Below, piece after piece: positions 34,357 through 43,547 of a DNA stretch of 64,000 bases; position 1 is the first letter of the stretch, and every line of letters starts with the position of its first letter. The DNA comes from Candidatus Zixiibacteriota bacterium. Its GTDB lineage: Bacteria > Zixibacteria > MSB-5A5 > GN15 > JACZUZ01. The DNA lies in the NCBI GenBank assembly GCA_024280835.1, contig JAJRPJ010000017.1, positions 44,287 to 108,286 on the forward strand, given 5' to 3'. The translations under genes and the position numbers were made by a program. The notes beneath the pieces are model-generated. The model searched no databases and was not told the DNA's origin. It was given only the letters and a program-made list of their open reading frames with translations.

Positions 34357-36642
34357 CTACCCTGCCAAGACTTCTGAGATTCTTCCTCGGATGTCGTCTT
34401 CTTGGGGTAATATCCAGCTCTCGCTGGGGCCGTAGGAGACTGGTAGGTCTAGGGCGGTTAGGCGTTGTGGGGGTTTTTCTAGGTCGTAGAAACAGTTTTC
34501 TGTGACGGCGGTTATTATTTCGGCGCTGAAGCCCATGGTGCCAGAGTCGCCGTGGATGACTAACAATGAGCCGGTCTTTCCTACTGATTCAAACACACAA
34601 CGTGTGTCCCAGGGCATGATGGTGCGCAGGTCGATGAAGTCGACATCGCCTGTGAACTCTTTTTGGAGGATGCGACGGCAGAGCATGGCGGTGACACCCC
34701 AACTGACGATTGTCAGTTTGTCGCCTTCGAAGTCTTTGCGGGCTACTCCGAACGGCACAGTGTAATCAGCGCCCGGGTATGGCGCGGCGAGGAACGGGTC
34801 GTTGTAGAGGATTTTTTCTTCTAGGAATAGGACAGGGTCGTCATTGTGACGGATGGCGGTTTTCATCAGGCCAACTGCGTCTTCCATCGTTGAGGGCATG
34901 ACAATATAAATCCCAGGGAAATGCGCGAAGGTGGCCTCTATGGATTGTGAATGGTTGAGGGCGCCTGAGCCGCGCAGGTAGCCGCCTGAGGTTGTGCGAA
35001 TTACGACAGGAGCGCTGAAGTCGCCATTGGAGCGCCAGCGGACGGTTGAAAGATTGGTGCGGATGGCTTCCATGGCGGGCCAGATGTAATCGCAGAATTG
35101 TACCTCTGCGATGGGTTTGAGTCCGCGCAAAGCGAGGCCGATGGCTGAGCCGACGATGACTGATTCGGCCAGTGGGGTTCCCCAACAGCGGTGATCGCCG
35201 AAGCGTTTCTGGAGGTCAACAGTGACACCGAAGACGCCGCCTTTGCCGTAGACTTTGTCACGCCCAGGGATTTCCATGAGGTGTTCGGCGCGGTCTTTTT
35301 GGCTCCAATTCCAAGGGTCTTTTTTGGTGGCGGAAGCAGGCAGCAGGACTTCGGATTTTCCGCAGTCGGCGACATCTTCGCCGAAGGTGACTAGACGTGG
35401 GTCACGGGCGAACTCTTCGTGCATGCAGAGATTTAGCGCGTGTTTGAGGGTCTTTGGCGCTTGGTCGGGATAGGATGAATCTACGGCAACAGACAACGCT
35501 TGATTTTCGGCTGGTTTGTCTGGGTGAAAGAGATTGTCGAAGAGTGAGTCTTTGGTTGGTTTAGCGGCGGCTTCGGCTTTGTCGCGCGCGGTGGCGACTT
35601 CGGCGGCGACTTCTTTTTCGAGTTTTTCGAGAGCGCTTTCTTTGACGCCCAAAGAGTCGACTAACCATTGGCGCATCATGGTGATAGGATCACGGTTAGC
35701 CTCAGCTTCGCGTTCGATGACTGTGCGGTAGCTTTTGCCGTCATCGGATTCGGAGTGCCCGAGCGGACGTGTGACATGCGCGTGGAACAGCGCGGGTCGA
35801 CGCTGGGTGCGGACATAGTTGACGACTTCTTGGGCGGCGGTGTAACTGGCTTGGTAATCGCAGCCGTCGATGTCGCCGACGATTTTTAGTAATGGGGCGC
35901 CGTCTTTTTCGGCGCTCAGACCATTGACGATGTTGAGGATGGAGCCGCCTGCGGTTTGATTACGGACGGGGGTTGAGATGGCATAGCCGTCATCCTCGAC
36001 GACGAAAATTACAGGGACTTGATGCACGCAGGCATAGTTGACGGCTTCGATGAAATCACCCTCGGAGGTTGAGCCATCTCCCCCGAATACTAAAGTGATG
36101 CCTTCGGGATTGAAGTCTGGAATTAGTTTGGCGATTTTTTTGTCGCTTGCGGCGATTTTTGTTCCGAGGGCATAGCCGACTGAACCGCAGAATTGTGTGC
36201 CAACGGCGCTGGAGGCTGGGAAGATTTTTAGGTCGCTGTTGCCCCAATGGTGTGGCATTTGTCGGCCACCTGAGGCGCGGTCTTCGGCGGCTCCGACGGC
36301 CATGAGGAGGACTTCGTAGGGCGTGATACCATAGGCGAGGTTTAGCGCTAGATCACGGTAATAGGGGGTGATGAAGTCAACTCCTGGACGGAGGAATGGC
36401 GCTAGAGCAAGTTGGATAATTTCATGTCCAGCGCCGAAGATCTGGAAGTAGCTTTTGCCAGTGCGTTTAAGAATTGTTTGGACATGGTCGAGCGTGCGCG
36501 CGGTGAAGGCGTGGCGGTACATCTCTAGCGCTAGTTTTGGATCGATTTGAGAATTATTCCTTGAGGAGCTCTTGGAATTATTTTTGGAGCTTGGAGATTT
36601 TTGGGCTCTTGCTTTAGTTCTGGTTTTTGTTTTGGTAGCCAT
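34357..36642 (-). CDS. Fused 2-oxoacid (branched-chain) dehydrogenase E1, alpha-beta
   Basis: Thiamine-diphosphate enzyme that decarboxylates 2-oxoacids and passes the acyl group to lipoyl-E2. The alpha and beta subunits, separate in most bacteria, are joined in this 761-residue chain. After a Lys/Ser-rich N-terminus (1-30), the alpha part (about 35-350) has the TPP motif GGDGSTSEGDFIEAVNYA and FVVEDDGYAISTPV. The beta part (about 395-761) starts LKHALNLCMHEEFARDPRLVTFGEDVADCG and contains RTTSGGYLRGSGALNHSQSIEATFAH. The HARPL-like HVTRPLGHSESDD loop supports a branched-chain or broad 2-oxoacid specificity. E2 and E3 are not in the window. Monocistronic, AAGGAAG upstream of the ATG. Confidence 0.9.
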   Translation of the reverse strand: MATKTKTRTKARAQKSPSSKNNSKSSSRNNSQIDPKLALEMYRHAFTARTLDHVQTILKRTGKSYFQIFGAGHEIIQLALAPFLRPGVDFITPYYRDLALNLAYGITPYEVLLMAVGAAEDRASGGRQMPHHWGNSDLKIFPASSAVGTQFCGSVGYALGTKIAASDKKIAKLIPDFNPEGITLVFGGDGSTSEGDFIEAVNYACVHQVPVIFVVEDDGYAISTPVRNQTAGGSILNIVNGLSAEKDGAPLLKIVGDIDGCDYQASYTAAQEVVNYVRTQRRPALFHAHVTRPLGHSESDDGKSYRTVIEREAEANRDPITMMRQWLVDSLGVKESALEKLEKEVAAEVATARDKAEAAAKPTKDSLFDNLFHPDKPAENQALSVAVDSSYPDQAPKTLKHALNLCMHEEFARDPRLVTFGEDVADCGKSEVLLPASATKKDPWNWSQKDRAEHLMEIPGRDKVYGKGGVFGVTVDLQKRFGDHRCWGTPLAESVIVGSAIGLALRGLKPIAEVQFCDYIWPAMEAIRTNLSTVRWRSNGDFSAPVVIRTTSGGYLRGSGALNHSQSIEATFAHFPGIYIVMPSTMEDAVGLMKTAIRHNDDPVLFLEEKILYNDPFLAAPYPGADYTVPFGVARKDFEGDKLTIVSWGVTAMLCRRILQKEFTGDVDFIDLRTIMPWDTRCVFESVGKTGSLLVIHGDSGTMGFSAEIITAVTENCFYDLEKPPQRLTALDLPVSYGPSESWILPQEDDIRGRISEVLAG

Positions 36643-36860
36643 AATGTTTATATCTTCCTTTGGGTAGTATTTGTATCCATGGGTAAAAAATAGCGGATAC
36701 GGTGTGCTGGCGCAATGATTTGCTGGAAAACAACAGTCATAATACAGTGTCTTAAAGATGAAAATCTGCTCTTGCTGTAGCGCTAGAAATGGACAATACT
36801 GAGCCAGGATTGGCGAGTGGGCATTGAGCTGTCTTGGCGCAATGACGATATGATAACTCT

Positions 36861-37946
36861 ATGATTACAGAATTAGAAACAATTGAGCGGATTCAGTCTG
36901 CGGGCTACTCTTCGGGTAGCTCGGCTTATCATTTTTTGCAAGCCGATGTTTCGCGAGTTGAGCTTTCCGATGGTTCGACTGTGGCGCGTCTGGATGATTC
37001 TTTGATGGGTGACCCTGTTAGTCCCGATGGCTCTTTGGATGAATTCGCCAAAACTTTATCGGCTGAGAAGTCTGGGCTTTCGGTGTTTCATATTGAACAG
37101 AAAACGGCAAGGGCTCTTTTTCAACAGGGCTATTCTGTGTTTTCGTTTGGAGTTGAATCACGGGTGTCTTTGCCGTTTTCGTTAGGAGGTAAAGACAAGG
37201 CGGATTTGCGTCGGGCTTTGAATCGATCACGCAATGCCGGGGTTATGATTCGCGAAATTGATGAGACTGAGTATGGGCGTTATGCAGAAACTATCGCTTT
37301 GCTGAATAAAGATTGGTTCAGGCGGAGAAGATTTTTTCAGCGTGAGTTTCGTTTTTTGGCTCGGCCGTATGTGACACGGTTCCAGTCGCATGAAAGACGG
37401 TTTGTGGCTTTTGCAGATGGGCGTCCGATTGGCTTGGCGATTTATGACCCTGTTTTTCGGGATGGCGCTATTGTTGGTTATTTTGAGGCGATTGTTCGTA
37501 ACTATTGTGACAATGTCGCTGGGGTTCGTGATCACTTGACTGTCACGGCGATGGATGTCTTCTCTAGCGAGAAAAGCTCTATCAATAGTAAGGTCGAGTG
37601 GGTATCACTGGGGCTTTGTCCATTTGCGCCTTGGCAAGAAGGCGCATTTGAGAAGGATTCATTGTCGCTGGCATCATTGGCGATGGATGGATTTTTTCGT
37701 TATGGAAATCACATTTTCAATTGCCGAGGTTTGGCGTTTCATAAGAATCGGTATCGGGGTGAAGCGGTTCCGATTTATTTTGCTACTAAGTCACGGTTTC
37801 CACTATTGGCTCTTTATCGCGCTTGTAGGCTGAGCTATATCGATCCGTTTTTGGCTTTGGAAACATCTGTTGAACTCTTCTTGATAAGAATCAGATTAGA
37901 AATAAGTAGAGTATTTCATACCTCCCCTATGGTTCCTCACCAGTAA
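36861..37946 (+). CDS. DUF2156 (lysylphosphatidylglycerol-synthase C-terminal-like) protein
   Basis: A 361-residue protein of the DUF2156 family, which is homologous to the soluble C-terminal transferase domain of MprF and has a double GNAT-like fold. Recognisable parts are DKADLRRALNRSRNAGVMIREI, RRFVAFADGRPIGLAIYDPVFRDGAIVGYF, VEWVSLGLCPFAP and FNCRGLAFHKNRYRGEAVPIYFATK, the latter matching the F-K-x-K/R-F/Y motif of the family. There is no membrane domain, unlike full MprF. It may aminoacylate or acylate a lipid or small molecule; the substrate is unknown. There is no strong Shine-Dalgarno sequence before the ATG. Confidence 0.75.
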   Translation: MITELETIERIQSAGYSSGSSAYHFLQADVSRVELSDGSTVARLDDSLMGDPVSPDGSLDEFAKTLSAEKSGLSVFHIEQKTARALFQQGYSVFSFGVESRVSLPFSLGGKDKADLRRALNRSRNAGVMIREIDETEYGRYAETIALLNKDWFRRRRFFQREFRFLARPYVTRFQSHERRFVAFADGRPIGLAIYDPVFRDGAIVGYFEAIVRNYCDNVAGVRDHLTVTAMDVFSSEKSSINSKVEWVSLGLCPFAPWQEGAFEKDSLSLASLAMDGFFRYGNHIFNCRGLAFHKNRYRGEAVPIYFATKSRFPLLALYRACRLSYIDPFLALETSVELFLIRIRLEISRVFHTSPMVPHQ

Positions 37947-38114
37947 TAAACTTTCAATCAATTCCCAATCAAGCTCAAACGCTTAGTCCATTTACCTTAC
38001 TGATTCTGTGGATATGGCCCAGTTCGTCAATTCTGAGACAGCTTGAAGACATTTACTGCGCATAAGCTCTATTCTGGAGTTGGATTCTGCCGATAAATTT
38101 GAGAAGGATTAGTT

Positions 38115-39203
38115 ATGGCCAGAATCGATAAAATACTCCAATTGGTAAAAGACGCTGACGCCACAGATTTGCATTTGGCCTCTGGTAGTCCTCCGATTAT
38201 CCGTAAGCTTGGTGACCTCGAACGGACGAGTCATAAGCCGCTGACGACAAAGCAAGTTGAAGCTCTGCTCTACGAGATAATCAGCGACGAACAGATTCGC
38301 CTATTTGAAAAGAATGGCGATTTGGATGTGGCCTACGGCTCCGAGCATTTGGGTAGGTTTCGTATCAATATTTTCCGCCGTGAAGGTGGCATTGGAGCGG
38401 CGATTCGTATGATTGCTGATTCATTGCTGACACTTGAAGAGCTGAATATCCCCGAAACAGTAATCGATATGATTTCGCAAAAGTCTGGATTGATACTGGT
38501 TACAGGGCCGACTAATTCGGGTAAGACCACGACGCTTTCCGCGATTGTTGATTATATCAATCGGAATTTTTGCAAGCACATTGTTACACTTGAAGACCCA
38601 ATTGAATTTATCCACAAGAATGCCAACTGTTTGATAAGCCAGCGACAAATTGGTGATCACACACAGAGTTTCGGTCAAGGGTTACGCGCGGCGCTACGTG
38701 AGGACCCTGATGTGATTCTTGTTGGCGAGATGCGAGACACCGAGACAATTTCATTGGCATTGACGGCCTCGGAAGTTGGCTTGTTGGTGCTGGGGACTTT
38801 ACATACAAACTCTGCGGCGCAAACAGTTGATAGAATCATTGATGTCTTCCCTGCTGATCAGCAGCCACAGGCGCGGGTGATGCTGGCTGATTCATTGTTG
38901 GCTGTTATTTCGCAGCAACTATTGAAGCGTAAGGACGCAAATGGACGGATCATGGCTTGCGAAATTATGACGCGCACGACAGCGATGTCGACTTTGATCC
39001 GTGACGCGAAGACGCATCAGATTCCAGGTATGATTCAGACTGGTCGGAAGCAAGGTATGCGTCTCTTGGATGACAAACTGCGAACCATGATTGACACGGG
39101 CTTGATCAGTGTAACTGAGGCGATCCGAGTTGCTAATGATCCTTCGAAGTTCATTGGCGCTCTTACAAAAGCTGAAAATAACAGAGCCCTTGTTGGCGCA
39201 TAG
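38115..39203 (+). CDS. pilT: Type IV pilus retraction ATPase
   Basis: Cytosolic hexameric ATPase that depolymerises type IV pili, powering twitching. The 362-residue protein has Walker A GPTNSGKTTT (about 129-138), the Asp box TLEDPIEF, Walker B LREDPDVILVGEMRDTETI and the His box LVLGTLHTNSAAQTVDRIIDVF, followed by the C-terminal MRLLDDKLRTMIDTGLIS segment. There is no MshEN domain, which separates PilT from PilB. No other pilus genes are adjacent except the downstream MshEN/PATAN gene, 33 bases away, which probably shares the transcript. AGAAGGA precedes the ATG. Confidence 0.95.
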   Translation: MARIDKILQLVKDADATDLHLASGSPPIIRKLGDLERTSHKPLTTKQVEALLYEIISDEQIRLFEKNGDLDVAYGSEHLGRFRINIFRREGGIGAAIRMIADSLLTLEELNIPETVIDMISQKSGLILVTGPTNSGKTTTLSAIVDYINRNFCKHIVTLEDPIEFIHKNANCLISQRQIGDHTQSFGQGLRAALREDPDVILVGEMRDTETISLALTASEVGLLVLGTLHTNSAAQTVDRIIDVFPADQQPQARVMLADSLLAVISQQLLKRKDANGRIMACEIMTRTTAMSTLIRDAKTHQIPGMIQTGRKQGMRLLDDKLRTMIDTGLISVTEAIRVANDPSKFIGALTKAENNRALVGA

Positions 39204-39236
39204 TACACGTAGTTGGCAATTTATCAGGAATTATGA

Positions 39237-41345
39237 ATGTCTGAGACCAAACGATTAGATAAGATTCTGCTTGAGTTGGGGTTGATAACCGAAGAGCAGG
39301 TAAGACATGCCCTTGATAGGCAACGCACTCATGGCGGTAAATTCGGTAGCGCTTTGTTGTATCATAGATACTTATCTGAGGAATCTCTTGTTAAAGCTCT
39401 TGAGATTCAATCTGGTTGTGAGGGTATAATTGTTGCTAATCTCGATATTCCAAAACCAGTGTTGGCTATGATTCCATTGAAAGTAGCGCAAGCTCGGAAT
39501 GTGATTCCATTCGACTATATCCCTGATGACAACTTGCTCAAAATTGCAACTGCCGACCCACATAAGCCTGAACTCAATGAAGAATTGGCGTTTATTGCTC
39601 GCGGCAAAAACATAGCTATTTATATCGCCTCGGGAGTGGCAATTGATACGGCTATTGAGCGCAACTATCACGGCGGTGAGCGCTCTCTGGATGACAGCTT
39701 GATGTTGCGAATTCCCAATGAACTGACGGCAGTTGAAGATGACGAGCCAGAACTTGATGCCCATAAGCCAAAGATACATTCTTCAGGATCACGGATTGTA
39801 ATTGTTACCGATGAAGAGTATTCGGGACCATTGATTAAGTCTGTGATTGAGCGTCAGGGACCGCAAGTTGAGTTGGTTCCTACCATTAGTAAAGCCCGTG
39901 AGATTCTTGGTGAGCGTTTTGTTGAAACTGTTTTTATTCGAGAGTCATTGACTGAAGATCAGAATGCAGTTGAAGCGACAATCAGGGCTCATAATTTCCG
40001 CACTGATGTGCGCTGGTTCACAGATTGCAGCGCTTTGGCTCTTGGCGAATCGAGAGAGTCTTCTCGCACAGAGTCTTTGCGTAGTATCGAACTGCTTGTG
40101 ACGTTGTTGGCTTCGGCTCATGGTGACAAGAATGTTCGTTCGATTTCGGTTGGGCGCTGTGCCTCGCGCATTTGTCACAACCTTGGTATTCCAGAGCCAG
40201 ACAGACAGCGGATTGTCACTGCTGGTTTCTTACGACACCTTTCGCTGTACTCTGGTGACAGTAGAGAATCTTCACCAACAGCACATGAAACAATTCAACG
40301 CTCCGCTCGTTTACTTGAGTCTCTTGGTTTCGATAATTCTTTGGCGTCAATACTCCAGCAAACCTACCGTGAGGTCTCGCTGCAGGAAACAACTGGCTCG
40401 TTGGATATTGCAACACTGGGTGGAAATATTGTCACCATTTCTGATATGTTTATTGAGAACTACCAGTCTACAGATAGAATTTCGTTGATTAAGTTTGAAG
40501 AAATTAAGCGTCGTTTCTATGATCAGGCTGGACATCTATTTTTGCCAGAAGTGATTGACGCTTTCATTTTAGTGCTGCAAGAGGATTGCCTCAATCAGGA
40601 ATTAGTGGAAACTCGTGGTGAAGTAATTATTTATTTCCACAATGAGATGCAACACAATGCTTTCTTGTCGTATCATCTTCGCTCCAAGGGATTACGTGTG
40701 ACGAATTCATCCACGCCAGAGGATTTGACTCAACTTTGTCAACGACGCACACCAGATGCGCTTCTGATTGTTCTGCCAGAATCTTGCAAGGAGCCGTTGC
40801 AGGTTCTGGAGTCACTTAGTGATGTGGGAGTTGATCTTGAAAAAACTCCGGGGATAATCGTAGCGAATTCAAACTTTGAGGATTCTCTTGAACAACTGTT
40901 TCAATCTGGTATCAATGATATTGTCACTGACTCTGAAGAATATGAGACATTGTGCGCTAAGACGTTGGCGTTGATAGAACGTCAGCGCAAAGACACACAG
41001 TCCACCGAGAGTTCTGTGGCTCATGGCAAGCTTTCCAATTTGAATCTAATCGATTTGATTCAGGCTTTGGGACCAGGGCGCAAAACGACATTGATTACTT
41101 TGCGAGAAGATGGAGAAGAGATTCTCATCTATATGGTTGATGGCGCTATTGTGCACGCCTCGGGCAAAGACATCAACGGCCCTGAAGCAATCTTTGAGGG
41201 TATTTGTTGGTTGGCGGGATCATTTACTGTCACAAATATTTTACCTCAAGACGCTCCTGCGCCAAACGTTGACCTTCCCAATGAATCGGTTTTGATGGAG
41301 GGTTGTCGTTTGATGGATGAGCGTATGCGCGAGGGTAAAATATAG
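39237..41345 (+). CDS. MshEN-pseudo-receiver-HD-like-PATAN (DUF4388) regulatory protein
   Basis: A 702-residue multidomain protein without an ATPase core. Residues 1-145 are an MshEN domain (RLDKILLELGLITEEQVRHALDRQR, then a second half with FIARGKNIAIYIASGVAIDTAI), a fold that can bind c-di-GMP. A receiver-like region (about 185-270) follows, then an all-helical region (about 275-430, LLVTLLASAHGDKNVRSISVG...) reminiscent of a degenerate HD-GYP domain, and another receiver-like stretch (about 460-580). The C-terminus (about 590-690) is a PATAN/DUF4388 domain (HGKLSNLNLIDLIQALG, IYMVDGAIVHASG). Direct linkage to pilT suggests control of pilus retraction, by inference. Confidence 0.75.
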   Translation: MSETKRLDKILLELGLITEEQVRHALDRQRTHGGKFGSALLYHRYLSEESLVKALEIQSGCEGIIVANLDIPKPVLAMIPLKVAQARNVIPFDYIPDDNLLKIATADPHKPELNEELAFIARGKNIAIYIASGVAIDTAIERNYHGGERSLDDSLMLRIPNELTAVEDDEPELDAHKPKIHSSGSRIVIVTDEEYSGPLIKSVIERQGPQVELVPTISKAREILGERFVETVFIRESLTEDQNAVEATIRAHNFRTDVRWFTDCSALALGESRESSRTESLRSIELLVTLLASAHGDKNVRSISVGRCASRICHNLGIPEPDRQRIVTAGFLRHLSLYSGDSRESSPTAHETIQRSARLLESLGFDNSLASILQQTYREVSLQETTGSLDIATLGGNIVTISDMFIENYQSTDRISLIKFEEIKRRFYDQAGHLFLPEVIDAFILVLQEDCLNQELVETRGEVIIYFHNEMQHNAFLSYHLRSKGLRVTNSSTPEDLTQLCQRRTPDALLIVLPESCKEPLQVLESLSDVGVDLEKTPGIIVANSNFEDSLEQLFQSGINDIVTDSEEYETLCAKTLALIERQRKDTQSTESSVAHGKLSNLNLIDLIQALGPGRKTTLITLREDGEEILIYMVDGAIVHASGKDINGPEAIFEGICWLAGSFTVTNILPQDAPAPNVDLPNESVLMEGCRLMDERMREGKI

Positions 41346-41430
41346 TCCCGCCTTCTCCCCGCTATCTTATTACGACGCTTGTCGCTACTGCACATCCACT
41401 GGCTCAAAACCTAGTTATCATATTTTCCAA

Positions 41431-41464
41431 ATAAAAAAAGAAGCCCCTGTTTGAGGGGCTTCTT
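41431..41464 (-). terminator. Terminator of the H1-like/SWIB gene
   Basis: Stem AAGAAGCCCCT (41438-41448) / AGGGGCTTCTT (41454-41464) with a 5-base loop. On the minus strand a run of T follows, so it serves the minus-strand gene and possibly both. Confidence 0.85.
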
Positions 41465-41495
41465 ATAAAAAACAGACCTGATTAGGAAGAAAAAG

Positions 41496-42161
41496 TTAAT
41501 TGATATGCTTTGAGACGAGCTTAGTCATTTCAAACATATTAACAGTCTTCTTACCACCGAACACTTTTTTCAGAGCTGCGTCAGCATTGATATTGCGACG
41601 GTTGACGCTGTCCTGCAAGTTGTTCTTTTTGATGTACAGCCAAAGCTTCTTGGTAATCTCTGTACGCGGAATTGGTTTTCCACCGACGATTTCCGCCAAT
41701 AGTGCATCTGGCTGAACAGGACGCATGAATGCTGCGTTAGGTTTGCGAGCTGTTTTCTTCTTGGCAGTTTTCTTGGTCGCGGTTTTCTTTGTTGTTGTCA
41801 TTTTTCTCCGAGTGGTTTTGCGCGTTGCCGCTTTACGAGCGGTTTTTTTACGGGCTGGTTTTTTCTTGGCAACCTTACGCTTGGCTACTTTCTTCTTAGC
41901 AACTTTTTTCTTGGCTACTTTTCTTTTCGCAACCTTTTTCTTAGCAACCTTTTTCTTGGCTACTTTCTTTTTAGCAACTTTTCTCTTGGCGACCTTTTTC
42001 TTGGCGACCTTCTTTTTTGCTACTTTTTTCTTAGCTACCTTTTTCTTGGCAACCTTCTTTTTAGCAACCTTCTTCTTGGCTACTTTACGCGCTGCTGGGC
42101 GTTTCTTGGCCGCAGCCTTTTTCTTTGTCACGCGTTCTTTGGCTTTCTTCTTTACTGCCAT
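41496..42161 (-). CDS. Histone-H1-like lysine-rich protein with C-terminal SWIB/MDM2 domain
   Basis: A 221-residue highly basic protein. Residues 1-140 are a Lys/Ala/Val repeat (KKVAK-type pentapeptides repeated about a dozen times, then KTARK and TTKKTA variants), like histone H1 tails or AlgP, and likely bind DNA. The last 75 residues form a SWIB/MDM2 domain: [20 protein letters not shown], then [51 protein letters not shown] domains occur in chlamydial and chromatin proteins. It probably compacts or organises the nucleoid. I start it at the ATG at 42161 because AGAGGAGG sits just before it; the longer frame adds 7 residues. Confidence 0.9.
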   Translation of the reverse strand: MAVKKKAKERVTKKKAAAKKRPAARKVAKKKVAKKKVAKKKVAKKKVAKKKVAKKKVAKRKVAKKKVAKKKVAKKKVAKRKVAKKKVAKKKVAKRKVAKKKPARKKTARKAATRKTTRRKMTTTKKTATKKTAKKKTARKPNAAFMRPVQPDALLAEIVGGKPIPRTEITKKLWLYIKKNNLQDSVNRRNINADAALKKVFGGKKTVNMFEMTKLVSKHIN

Positions 42162-42589
42162 TTTTCCTCCTCTGGGTTTCAACCAGTATAGCGTTTGTCC
42201 TACAGGTCTTCCTGAATGCTAATTTCAAGTGGTAAAATAAACTGCGCAAGTAAAAAAAGCGTTTTCCCCTCTGAAACACGCTTTTTTACACTAAAAACAC
42301 GAAAAACACCTCTGGAGGAGAGTGATTCTCCCTCTATCTAGCTAGAGGGACACATACCCAGAGTTTTCCACAAAGCTTTTTTGTGATGGTAAAGAGAGCA
42401 GAAAATTGCCTGTGACGTATTGATGGAACACTATTCTCCTGCTAAAAGCCACTATAGAGAACGTATGTTGCGGCCGATAATTGGATATGAGCGGTCTCAT
42501 TCGAATTGAATCTGCCAGACTTGCAGATGAGAGTTGGTGGAATCCATCGACTTTCAAAACAGCAACTGTACACTAAGGATGGAATAAAC
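42162..42589. other. Divergent intergenic region with terminator-like hairpin
   Basis: About 430 bases between the H1-like/SWIB and motA genes. A terminator-like hairpin at 42251-42288 lies about 90 bases upstream of the H1-like gene. No other element is recognised. Confidence 0.45.
42251..42288. promoter_or_regulatory. Terminator-like hairpin in the H1-like gene leader
   Basis: Stem AAAAAAGCG (42253-42261) / CGCTTTTTT (42279-42287) extended by TTTC/GAAA with a small bulge. T-runs flank it on both strands. Since no gene ends here, it may be an attenuator in the leader of the minus-strand H1-like gene, or a relic. Confidence 0.4.
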
Positions 42590-43450
42590 ATGTTTGCGAT
42601 TATTGGACTTGTCATTGTCTTTGGCTCTGTAATTTCGGGTTATGTACTGCATCATGGCGAATTGTTGGTCCTCTATCAACCGACCGAGTACCTTATCATT
42701 GGTGGCGCATCGCTTGGTATTCTTTTTGTCGCTACTCCTCTTAGTGTTATCAAGCGCTTGTTTTCACAACTACTTGGGATATTTTCTTCGGGTCCTGGTA
42801 AAAAAGAATATCTTGAATTGTTGATTATGATGTATGAGTTCTTTGTGCTTTCAAAGCAAAGCGGACTGATGGGTTTGGAGTCACATTTTGAGCAACCTGA
42901 AAATAGTGAGATTTTGAAAAAATATCCGACATTCATGAAGAACCATCATGCGCTCGATTTTATGTCAGATACGATGAAGGTGATTATCATGGGTGGTGTT
43001 CCAGCCCATGACCTGGATGACTTGATGGAAGCTGATATTGACGCACATCATCATGAGGTAAACCAAGCCCCTGCGGCTTGATCTAGAATTGCTGATGCTC
43101 TTCCTGGACTTGGCATTGTCGCAGCCGTGCTCGGCGTGGTTATCACTATGGGTAATATTGATGGTCCTGCTTCTGAAATTGGTATGAATGTCGCGGCAGC
43201 GCTTGTGGGTACATTCTTGGGGATTCTGATGGCCTATGGCGCAGTTGGTCCACTGGGCACCAATATGGAAATGAGAAACGAAGCCGAAGGCGAGCTTTTC
43301 AAAGTTATGAAAGCAGGACTCTTGGGATTCTATAAAGGCTTTCCACCTGTGATTGCTGTTGAGTTCGCACGACGTACTATTCCTGGTGAGCATCGTCCTG
43401 GATTCGCAGATACAGAAGATGCTTGTCGCGAGACTAAGTCTAAAGGATAA
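42590..43450 (+). pseudogene. motA: Flagellar motor stator protein MotA interrupted by one in-frame TGA
   Basis: Proton-channel stator subunit, normally four membrane helices. The reading frame from the ATG at 42590 (AAGGATGGAA upstream) encodes MFAIIGLVIVFGSVISGYVL, EYLIIGGASLGILFVATP and the cytosolic helices to HHHEVNQAPAA. Codon 164 (43079-43081) is TGA. In the same frame translation then continues SRIADALPGLGIVAAVLGVVITM, the third helix, then AALVGTFLGILMAYG, the fourth, to a normal end at 43450. Without the stop the protein would be 286 residues, exactly the usual length. motB follows intact. This could be a nonsense allele, leaky stop or sequence error. Confidence 0.85.
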
Positions 43451-43547
43451 GACGTTTACAATTTCGACAGTGTATTGACTATGCGTATAAGCTCAATTCA
43501 ATATTCGATGCAATGTTTCAACCTGACTCTTCTTGATAGGAAATTCA

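Noticed and set aside
39237..41345. PilB/GspE assembly ATPase
   Set aside because: It has the MshEN N-terminus but no Walker motifs, and ends in a PATAN domain.
41860..42110. Array-like repeats suggestive of CRISPR
   Set aside because: They encode the KKVAK tail of the H1-like protein in frame and lack unique spacers.
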